Below are positions 1 through 5,124 of a stretch of 28,940 nucleotides of DNA, piece by piece. A model generated the notes under the pieces. The model had not been told where the DNA came from. It was given only the letters and a program-made list of their open reading frames with translations, and ran no database searches. The stretch lies in contig WRNP01000003.1 of the NCBI GenBank assembly GCA_009776515.1, positions 11 to 28,950 of the forward strand, given 5' to 3'. Each line of letters starts with the position of its first letter. The first letter of the stretch is position 1. Source of the stretch: Dehalococcoidia bacterium (GTDB lineage Bacteria > Chloroflexota > Dehalococcoidia > Dehalococcoidales > UBA1222). The translations under genes and the position numbers were made by a program.

Positions 1-98
1 TCCTCCAGGCCATTCAACCCGTCTATGCTGATGAACCCCAGTCTTCTTACCCCCCGCGTCCGCAGCTCGTCAATAATCGAAAGCCAGAAATAAGTCCC
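1..98 (-). pseudogene. IS256/Mutator-family transposase fragment (runs off left edge)
   Basis: No start codon is present. The reading frame, read from about 98 leftwards, gives TYFWLSIIDELRTRGV followed by FISIDGLNGLEE. This matches the middle of IS256/Mutator transposases, where a FWL..L.eL..RGV stretch precedes the second catalytic Asp of the DDE triad in an S/I-D-G-L context. The frame is open to the left edge, so the C-terminal half may lie outside the window. Similarity stops at about 98, where a plus-strand serine recombinase remnant begins, so the N-terminal half is missing. No terminal inverted repeat is visible at the junction, so this is not the clean end of an inserted IS. It is a truncated copy, a rearrangement junction, or possibly an assembly join. 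Confidence 0.7.
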
Positions 99-100
99 TC

Positions 101-661
101 GTGGCAGGAGTAATCGATCAGCAAGTGGTCGATATTTTTTACTCACTGGAGGTTGCCCCAGATTGGCGGCAGAAGATGGCTGAGCTTGTTGTGAAGAATT
201 CTGGGGTTCCGAGCTTGGCGGTGCTAAGAGATAAGCGTCGCCGGTTAAGCCGAGCCTATGCAGATGGCGCGTATTCCGAAGATGAGTACAATCGTCGCTT
301 AACGGAGATTGATTTCCAAATGCGGCAAGCTAATGGAGCTGCCAAACCAGAGTTTGAGGAAGCATTGGCACTTTTTGCCGATATCCCTAGCTTCTGGAGT
401 GAAGCAACCGCAGATGAAAAGGGTAAATTGCTCCAAAGTGTTATCGAAACGGTTTTCATAGATCTGAGAGAAAAGAGAGTCTTGGCGGTAAGGCCAACGC
501 CGGCGTTGAAAGCGTTGTATGGGAAAGCCATTGGGCTGACACGAGGGGCAAAAATGCGTCTAATTCGTGTGCAAAAACGGGGAAATGTTGGAGTTGGTGG
601 AGACGGGGGAGAGTCGAACTCCCCGTCCAATGAGAACCTCCCAGGATATACTACAGGTTAG
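101..661 (+). pseudogene. Large serine recombinase, C-terminal remnant
   Basis: The 186-residue frame resembles only the C-terminal, coiled-coil part of large serine (resolvase/invertase-type) site-specific recombinases. It has a charged helical stretch with LRDKRRRLSRAYADGAYS, then FADIPSFWSEATADEKGKLL and a VFIDLREKRVLAVRP segment. The catalytic Ser domain, recombinase domain and zinc ribbon are all absent. A stop lies just upstream in frame at 77-79, and the apparent GTG start at 101 is probably only the break point. The last ~22 codons run antisense through the 3' end of ssrA. That fits an element integrated at the tmRNA gene whose recombinase gene ends inside the attachment site. Dehalococcoides islands use the same ssrA target, from what I know of them. 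The fragment is non-functional for recombination as it stands. Confidence 0.75.
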
Positions 662-944
662 CCAGCTCTTTATCTAACCCCAGCGTCCTCAACTGGCCGA
701 GTCCACGGAGGCTAGCCGATAAATCTTTCACCCGCCTTATCGGCGTAAGCGAGCGGCACCCCGGCTGAATGTCACCCAAATCCCAGTCCGTCGGGGTGGG
801 ACCGGGCCGGATGCGTCGGCTATTTAGCCGGCGAGAACCATTTCAGGTTCGGCAGTTGTTGTTTGCCATCTTTTTAATGAGGTGGATGGCATCCTCAGCC
901 TGCAATCCTGTGGATGACTCTCACTGTCGAAACCACGCGTCCCC
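595..944 (-). ncRNA. ssrA: tmRNA (ssrA)
   Basis: Transfer-messenger RNA, which rescues stalled ribosomes and tags the nascent protein. The 5' end (944) reads GGGGACG and pairs over 7 bp, with one G-U, with CGTCTCC near the 3' end. An encoded CCA sits at 597-595. Conserved GGTTTCGACAG lies close to the 5' end, and a T-arm GGGAG-TTCGACT-CTCCC close to the 3' end. The tag frame at 853-824 reads AEPEMVLAG and then TAA. The stop sits in a hairpin with GCCGGCT/AGCCG arms, as is usual for tmRNA. The exact resume codon is inferred. The tag ending VLAG resembles what I recall for Dehalococcoides. The gene is 59 nt downstream of smpB on the same strand. Its 3' end overlaps the serine recombinase remnant on the opposite strand, yet the acceptor and T-arm remain intact, so the RNA should still work. 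Confidence 0.93.
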
Positions 945-1003
945 ATTTACTAGTTTTGAGTCAGTGACGGTGTGTCTTTGAGTTTCCCCGCCACAACTCG
1001 TAG

Positions 1004-1453
1004 CTACTTTCTTTTTAAGGTGCGCTCTATCTCCCGTTCGGTGTCCCGGCGTAGAGTGACTTCCCGCTTGTCATAAAGCTTCTTACCACGCCCCAGTCCA
1101 ATTTCTAGTTTTGCGAGACGCTCTTTAATATATATCTTTAGTGGTACGAGTGTCAGGCCTTTTTCCTTTATCTTGCCCCGCAACCGATTGATTTCCTTGT
1201 GGTGTAGGAGAAGCCGCCGCCGTCGGGTCGGATCGTGACTCATGTAGCTCGCTGGATCATATCGGGCGATGTGCGCTCCGGTGAGCCACAACTCACCGTT
1301 TTCGGCTTTCACGTAAGCCTCGCCTAAGCTAACCTGACTCTCGCGCACGGATTTTATCTCTGAGCCAGAGAGCGCCAGCCCAGCCTCAAGCGTTTCTAAA
1401 ATGGTGTAGTCGTGGTAGGCTTTACGGTTGGTGGCAACGACCTTGATATTCAC
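1004..1453 (-). CDS. smpB: SsrA-binding protein SmpB
   Basis: The 149-residue protein has the family's usual length. SmpB binds the tRNA-like domain of tmRNA and delivers it to stalled ribosomes in trans-translation. Visible family signatures are NRKAYHDYTI near the N-terminus, ETLEAGLALSGSEIKSVR, the GELWL segment, HDPTRRRRLLLHHKEI, and the basic C-terminal tail that occupies the empty mRNA channel. The start is GTG at 1453, giving the expected N-terminus. There is no Shine-Dalgarno; a TGA-TATAAT extended -10 box ends 5 nt before the start, which suggests a leaderless transcript. ssrA follows on the same strand, so the two partners are neighbours and may be co-expressed. Confidence 0.97.
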   Translation of the reverse strand: MNIKVVATNRKAYHDYTILETLEAGLALSGSEIKSVRESQVSLGEAYVKAENGELWLTGAHIARYDPASYMSHDPTRRRRLLLHHKEINRLRGKIKEKGLTLVPLKIYIKERLAKLEIGLGRGKKLYDKREVTLRRDTEREIERTLKRK

Positions 1454-1458
1454 TGCTT

Positions 1459-1464
1459 ATTATA
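1459..1464 (-). promoter_or_regulatory. -10 box of smpB
   Basis: TATAAT preceded by TGA (extended -10), 5 nt upstream of the smpB GTG start. No convincing -35 is seen. The spacing places the transcription start at or next to the start codon. Confidence 0.55.
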
Positions 1465-1491
1465 TCATAATAGCCTCCGGTAATGCGTTCG

Positions 1492-1520
1492 TTACAAATA
1501 AACTCTCCGAATTTTATCTG
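1492..1520 (+). promoter_or_regulatory. Probable promoter of the 1526 gene
   Basis: TTACAA (1492-1497), a 17-nt spacer and TATCTG (1515-1520), ending 5 nt before the ATG at 1526. No Shine-Dalgarno is present, so translation would be leaderless or nearly so. Boxes are imperfect, so this is moderate evidence only. Confidence 0.4.
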
Positions 1521-1525
1521 AAACT

Positions 1526-2005
1526 ATGGATAAAACCAATCTGCCGGCTTTCGCTACCTTGGTTTGGGAATATAGCTTACTGGTCTTCATTGCTGGCCTG
1601 GGGGTGCTTCAGGTCGCGGCGGCTTATGGCGGCTTCCGGGGGTTGCTGATTGCCCCGGGTGAAGTGCGCGTGAGACCGTTCCCTAGCCGGCGCATTTTCA
1701 CCATCTCCCGCGAGGCTTTCGGCGGCATCTTTGCGGCGGTGACGATCACCCCATCGCTAGTGGATTTCTTCTTTTGGAATCGCCGGAATGAAACCGGCAT
1801 CATTGAGGGAGCGGAACAGGCCGGCTTCTTTGTGCTGGCCATGGCCTCGGCGGTGGCTTTTACCTTTCTCTTCTCATCGCTCATAAATCACTGGCGGCTA
1901 CGCCGCAACGAGGCTCGGGGTACCGGTCTAGAAGCCCTAAAAGATATCACTTGGGCACAAGCTGTGATGCGGAGCCTGGCAAGGATGAGGCGTGGGCTGG
2001 GATAG
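1526..2005 (+). CDS. Hypothetical membrane protein
   Basis: The 159-residue protein was not recognised as a named family. Hydrophobic segments at about residues 8-34, 62-85 and 95-118 predict three membrane helices, followed by a basic C-terminal tail rich in Arg (HWRLRRNEARG and MRSLARMRRG). The basic tail suggests a cytoplasmic C-terminus. The stop overlaps the GTG start of the PAP2-family gene by 14 nt, so the two are likely co-transcribed and translationally coupled. A job related to the PAP2 protein is possible from this overlap but is inference only. Confidence 0.7.
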   Translation: MDKTNLPAFATLVWEYSLLVFIAGLGVLQVAAAYGGFRGLLIAPGEVRVRPFPSRRIFTISREAFGGIFAAVTITPSLVDFFFWNRRNETGIIEGAEQAGFFVLAMASAVAFTFLFSSLINHWRLRRNEARGTGLEALKDITWAQAVMRSLARMRRGLG

Positions 2006-2621
2006 GGCGCTTTTTCGCTGGATAAATGGGCTGGCCGGGCACGTCCCTTTTCTGGACCATCTCTTTGTTGGTATCGCCAGTGATTATTTTATGATAATCG
2101 CCATGTGCCTGGTGCTGGTGGTGATGTGGTTCGGTACCCGTGAACAGTCCCAACGACGAGACAACCAACTTGCCGTGATTGCTGCTATGAGCAGCTTGGG
2201 ACTGGCAACGGGCATGGTGGCTCTTATCAATCTAATATTCGTGAAAAACCAAGTCTTAGCAGGCACAGCTCTCTCAAATCTCTTTAACCGTCTGCGTCCG
2301 TTTGAGGCTGAACCAAGTGTCCAACTACTTTTCTATCGACCAACCGATCCTTCCTTTCCGTCTAACATGGCGGCGGTGGTGTTTGGTTTGGCGATTGCAG
2401 TTTGGCTGAAAAATCGGAAAGCAGGCGGCTGGCTACTAGGCATGGCTTGCTTGGCAGGCTTCGCCCGCATTTATGTCGGCATACACTATCCGGTTGACAT
2501 ACTCGGAGGAGTCATTATTGGCTTGCTAGGAGTAGCTTTGGCGTTTGCGCTTATTAAGCTCCTCTGGCCCGTTAAGCGTCTTCTCTTCTGGATATTGGAG
2601 AAGCTTTACCTCGGAGGTTGA
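1992..2621 (+). CDS. PAP2-family membrane protein with degenerate active-site motifs
   Basis: The 209-residue polytopic membrane protein resembles type-2 phosphatidic acid phosphatases and BcrC-type undecaprenyl-pyrophosphate phosphatases. Motif 3 is intact: R159, H165 (expected nucleophile) and D169 in ARIYVGIHYPVD. Motif 1 keeps R102-P103, but the Lys seven residues before the Arg is Ser95. Motif 2 reads SFPSNM where the family has PS(G/D)H, so the general-acid His is Met126. The fold is therefore clear but normal phosphatase activity is doubtful. The start chosen is GTG at 1992, overlapping the upstream gene by 14 nt, and no better in-frame start is nearby. The protein may act on a lipid phosphate with altered chemistry, or serve a non-catalytic role. 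Confidence 0.85.
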   Translation: MGWDRALFRWINGLAGHVPFLDHLFVGIASDYFMIIAMCLVLVVMWFGTREQSQRRDNQLAVIAAMSSLGLATGMVALINLIFVKNQVLAGTALSNLFNRLRPFEAEPSVQLLFYRPTDPSFPSNMAAVVFGLAIAVWLKNRKAGGWLLGMACLAGFARIYVGIHYPVDILGGVIIGLLGVALAFALIKLLWPVKRLLFWILEKLYLGG

Positions 2622-2722
2622 TCTGGTCTTATAACCGTTTAACTTAACCAGCATCAACTTTTGTAATGGCACTACGATTATTTTGGTGTTAGCACTTCAT
2701 AAATGAATCGACTATAGTCGCC

Positions 2723-3151
2723 CTACTCCTCTTTGGCACAGGTATTAAGGAAGCCCTGGAACGCAGAGATGTCCTCGGGCATACCCTGGAGATGCCCAGA
2801 GCTGTCTACAGTAAGTTTCCAGAGTTTTTGGAGTCCACGTTGGCACTCAAGCTTGGCAGGGCTTGCTGCCCAATCGCGGCAGGGTTGCGGCTTATTTAGG
2901 TGTACGGTGCATAAGAATTCCCTGCCTTCACCCCGCAGAAAGGGACAGCTGCCGTTTATTTGTTGCACGAGGCAAGTGTTTGTTCCAGGCCAACGGGGGT
3001 CGGCATAACGCCTGCGGAAATCCTCAGTGGACAGGCCCATGTGCTTTGACAGGAGTGCGATCCCAGTGCGGTCCAGAAGTACCTGGTAGCGTCGGCAGCA
3101 CTCGCCACAACGGAAACAGATTAAGTCAAATAGCTGGGTGATGATGGCCAT
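2723..3151 (-). CDS. YkgJ-type Cys-cluster (CxxCxxCC) protein
   Basis: The 142-residue protein has the YkgJ/UPF0153 metal-binding pattern: FRCGECCRRY near the N-terminus, then a CLVQ and CPFL pair, CTVHLNKPQPCRDW, and further Cys residues near the end. The family is presumed to chelate Zn or Fe, with no settled function. The reading frame is open to an upstream ATG at 3223, but I place the start at 3151. There a TGC-TACAAT extended -10 box ends 6 nt before the ATG, and the upstream extension carries no family similarity. The gene diverges from the 3296 gene, and the shared intergenic region holds tandem palindromes that may be operators. Confidence 0.85.
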   Translation of the reverse strand: MAIITQLFDLICFRCGECCRRYQVLLDRTGIALLSKHMGLSTEDFRRRYADPRWPGTNTCLVQQINGSCPFLRGEGREFLCTVHLNKPQPCRDWAASPAKLECQRGLQKLWKLTVDSSGHLQGMPEDISAFQGFLNTCAKEE

Positions 3152-3157
3152 GTGCGT

Positions 3158-3163
3158 ATTGTA
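3158..3163 (-). promoter_or_regulatory. Extended -10 box of the YkgJ-type gene
   Basis: TGC followed by TACAAT on the minus strand, 6 nt upstream of the ATG at 3151, with no Shine-Dalgarno. This is the spacing expected for a leaderless mRNA and is the main reason for choosing the internal start. Confidence 0.55.
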
Positions 3164-3226
3164 GCATGTCCCTTGGATACGATGCAGTATGCTTGGGCTG
3201 GGATGCATAGACAGGCTGACCATATT

Positions 3227-3247
3227 GTCTATAGACTGTCTATGGAC
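3227..3247. promoter_or_regulatory. Tandem palindromes, candidate operator between divergent genes
   Basis: Two 10-bp copies, GTCTATAGAC (a perfect palindrome) and GTCTATGGAC, are separated by 1 nt. An extra half site ATAGAC lies at 3207-3212. The block sits between the divergent promoters of the 3151 and 3296 genes, just upstream of the latter's -35 region. The sequence shows the repeats directly; that a regulator binds them is inference. Confidence 0.45.
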
Positions 3248-3283
3248 AGGTATGACAAATTGGTAATTTAGGCGCTGTCGGGG

Positions 3284-3289
3284 TAAAAT
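3284..3289 (+). promoter_or_regulatory. -10 box of the DUF1461 gene
   Basis: TAAAAT ends 6 nt before the ATG at 3296, and TTGGTA lies 18 nt upstream as a weak -35. There is no Shine-Dalgarno, so the mRNA is probably leaderless. Confidence 0.5.
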
Positions 3290-3295
3290 CTGGGT

Positions 3296-3985
3296 ATGAA
3301 AGTAACCGTACGAGTCGCCCAGGTAGTTTTTATCATCTTCTTGCCCATCTTTCTTTTCACGGCCTCCATAGGTGTGGCCTTTAACAGCCCAAGTCTCTAT
3401 AGCTACGGATTCGACAAATACGATATCAGCACAGTTACGGGCATCAGCCCTCTGGAATTAAACAAGGCTGCCCGCGCTCTTATAAGTTATTGGAATTCTG
3501 GTGAGGAATATGTCAACGTCACGGTGGAGAAAGATGAGCAATCTTTCACCCTTTTTAATGAGCGGGAGGTGGTTCATCTTAAGGACGTTAAGGATCTGGT
3601 GCGGCTGGACTACATAGCGCTTGTGGTAACTGGTTTGTACAGTTTGGTATATGCGGCATTCGCACTCTGGTACCGCCGCCCGGCCTATCGGAGAGATCTC
3701 GCCGCTGGTGGGTTGAGCGGAGGTATCCTCAGCATGGGGATCCTTGCGGTGGTAGGGGTTATAGCGCTTGTTGATTTTGGCGGCTTCTGGCAGCAGTTCC
3801 ATCTCCTAAGCTTTACTAACGATCTATGGCTACTCGATCCAAGTCGGGACTATCTCATCATGATGTTTCCCGAGGGCTTCTGGTTTGACAGCGTGCTAAT
3901 CGTGGCGGGGCTGACAGCATGCCTTGCGCTGATTATCGGAGGCCTGTCCTGGTTTTACCTCAAGAATAACCGTGGCCGTCAATAG
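3296..3985 (+). CDS. TIGR01906/DUF1461 family integral membrane protein
   Basis: The 229-residue membrane protein belongs to the TIGR01906 (DUF1461) family of unknown function. The hallmark C-terminal region is present: FTNDLWLLDPSRDYLI followed by FPEGFWFD. Predicted helices lie at about residues 5-28, 103-125, 136-160 and 199-224. A soluble, probably extracytoplasmic loop of about 70 residues between the first two carries the YGFDKYDIS and ALISYWNSG segments typical of the family. The start ATG is set 6 nt after a TAAAAT -10 box. The neighbours do not show its role. Confidence 0.88.
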   Translation: MKVTVRVAQVVFIIFLPIFLFTASIGVAFNSPSLYSYGFDKYDISTVTGISPLELNKAARALISYWNSGEEYVNVTVEKDEQSFTLFNEREVVHLKDVKDLVRLDYIALVVTGLYSLVYAAFALWYRRPAYRRDLAAGGLSGGILSMGILAVVGVIALVDFGGFWQQFHLLSFTNDLWLLDPSRDYLIMMFPEGFWFDSVLIVAGLTACLALIIGGLSWFYLKNNRGRQ

Positions 3986-3993
3986 AAGCCCTC

Positions 3994-4021
3994 TTGACGG
4001 GCGAGCGGAAAATGTTAGAAT
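3994..4021 (+). promoter_or_regulatory. Promoter of the FmdB-type gene
   Basis: TTGACG (3994-3999), a 16-nt spacer and TG-T-TAGAAT (extended -10, box at 4016-4021). The ATG is only 9 nt after the box and has no Shine-Dalgarno, so the leader would be 2-3 nt at most. Confidence 0.6.
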
Positions 4022-4030
4022 AGCATAAGT

Positions 4031-4261
4031 ATGCCTATCTATGAGTACCACTGTCAGGCCTGTCAGACGCGTTTTGAGCTCATGCGCCCCATGAGCCAGT
4101 CCTCTGACAAAGGCGCTTGCCCAGAGTGCAGACAGCTTGTATCGCGCACCATTTCGCGTTTTTCTTGCTTGGCCAAAGACGACACGGGCTACACCGCTCC
4201 GCTGGGTGGCTCCGGGTGTGGAAGTTGCACCTCTAGCTCATGCGGTACGTGCGGCGGATAG
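4031..4261 (+). CDS. FmdB-family zinc ribbon protein
   Basis: The 76-residue protein begins MPIYEYHCQACQTRFE, the standard FmdB/CxxC_CxxC_SSSS start, with a second CPEC pair about 20 residues later completing a zinc ribbon. The C-terminus is rich in Gly, Ser and Cys (GCGSCTSSSCGTCGG), also typical of the family. These proteins are presumed regulatory or zinc-binding, without a firm function. The gene is transcribed alone from its own short-leader promoter, upstream of the first tRNA cluster. Confidence 0.92.
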   Translation: MPIYEYHCQACQTRFELMRPMSQSSDKGACPECRQLVSRTISRFSCLAKDDTGYTAPLGGSGCGSCTSSSCGTCGG

Positions 4262-4386
4262 CACTCCGACTTGACTTAGGCTGTCTGCACCAATCCTCCC
4301 TGGGCTGCTATCGGCCATGGGTCAGTCTCTCCATGACTCTTCCGAGCGGCTGACCTTTTAGGATGAGCCTATCTATGTCAGTTTCA

Positions 4387-4415
4387 TTGACAGTGCAATC
4401 TGGTGTAGATATAAT
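4387..4415 (+). promoter_or_regulatory. Consensus sigma-70 promoter of the first tRNA cluster
   Basis: TTGACA (4387-4392), exactly 17 nt, then TATAAT (4410-4415). Both boxes match the consensus perfectly. The expected start is only a few nucleotides before tRNA-Leu at 4426, as suits a highly expressed stable-RNA operon. Confidence 0.85.
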
Positions 4416-4425
4416 CTGAAAGTAG

Positions 4426-4511
4426 GCCGAAGTGGCGGAATGGCAGACGCGCTACGTTCAGGGCGTAGTACTCGAAAGGGTGTGAGAGTTCAAATCTCTC
4501 CTTCGGCACCA
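4426..4511 (+). tRNA. tRNA-Leu (anticodon CAG)
   Basis: The acceptor stem GCCGAAG pairs with CTTCGGC, a long variable arm is present as expected for Leu, and the T-arm is GAGAG-TTCAAAT-CTCTC. Anticodon stem CTACG/CGTAG encloses TTCAGGG, giving CAG. The 3' CCA is encoded. It is first of three tRNA genes in a row. Confidence 0.95.
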
Positions 4512-4512
4512 A

Positions 4513-4589
4513 GCGCTTGTAGCTCAGTTGGATAGAGCGCAGCCCTGCGGAGGCTGAGGCCGTGGGTTCGAGCCCCGCCAAGCGCGCCA
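4513..4589 (+). tRNA. tRNA-Arg (anticodon GCG)
   Basis: The acceptor stem GCGCTTG pairs with CAAGCGC, the D-arm is GCTC/GAGC, and CCA is encoded. Anticodon stem CAGCC/GGCTG encloses CTGCGGA with the normal U33, so the anticodon is GCG. Bacteria usually read CGU/CGC/CGA with an inosine-edited ACG tRNA, so a GCG species is unusual. The cloverleaf is intact, so it looks functional. It begins 1 nt after the preceding tRNA. Confidence 0.92.
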
Positions 4590-4644
4590 TTTTTATTTGT
4601 CTGTTGTTTGCCGTTTTCGTTTGTCCTACAACAGCATTTACCTA

Positions 4645-4718
4645 GGGCGGTTAGCTCAGCCGGTTAGAGCATCTGCTTTACACGCAGGAGGTCATAGGTT
4701 CGAATCCTATACCGCCCA
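4645..4718 (+). tRNA. tRNA-Val (anticodon TAC)
   Basis: The acceptor stem GGGCGGT pairs with ACCGCCC, and the T-loop is TTCGAAT. The anticodon loop TTTACAC gives TAC. CCA is not encoded, unlike the two tRNAs before it. It is last gene of the first tRNA cluster. Confidence 0.95.
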
Positions 4719-5124
4719 TTTTGTGCCTAAAATAGCGGAAAAGCGGCTTACCGGCCGAAAAAAATTGACCAGTGACCATCTGTCTTATCAAAAGAAACAG
4801 ACACAACCAAAGCTAACTAGCTACCTCATGTCTGCTCCGCTGGCAAGGATTATCGGATGATCCGATCTAAAGGGCCGGATAGATGCGTTCGTTAATCTAT
4901 CCGAGGCATCAGGGTACGATTATGCCATCTGGCTGGAGTGATGGCTGGAACGACTTGCTTTACGAAAAATCCGGTGCCAAAATCGCATGGGGCGTGCCTA
5001 AACCATAAACATATAGAGTCTTTGACGGAATTTGAGTCTCGCCGGTCTTTCTTGGCCGGGGCTGCTTTGATAATAAGCTGGGAGTCCTGTGATATAATTG
5101 AGCCTGTTTCACCCCTGTTGAGCT
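4719..5124. other. Intergenic region between tRNA-Val and dnaE, with two inverted repeats
   Basis: I see no credible coding sequence in these 406 bases. Two structures stand out. A perfect palindrome lies at 4852-4866 (ATCGGAT, G, ATCCGAT). A 9-bp hairpin lies at 4876-4903 (CGGATAGAT and ATCTATCCG around a 10-nt loop). Neither is followed by a T-run, so they are not obvious terminators. A TATAAT at 5093-5098 is a plausible dnaE -10 box. The region could hold a regulatory site or a small structured RNA, but I recognise no known RNA family in it. Confidence 0.4.
5093..5098 (+). promoter_or_regulatory. Probable -10 box of dnaE
   Basis: TATAAT lies 26 nt before the dnaE ATG. No clear -35 or Shine-Dalgarno is visible. 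Confidence 0.4.

Noticed and set aside
769..981. 70-codon plus-strand frame over ssrA
   Set aside because: It lies antisense to the tmRNA gene, with no Shine-Dalgarno and no family similarity.
3152..3223. 24-codon extension of the YkgJ-type protein
   Set aside because: It has no family similarity, and an extended -10 box lies between it and the chosen start.
4384..4590. 68-codon minus-strand frame containing ERFELSHPFEYYAL
   Set aside because: It is the familiar false protein made by reading tRNA-Leu and tRNA-Arg backwards.
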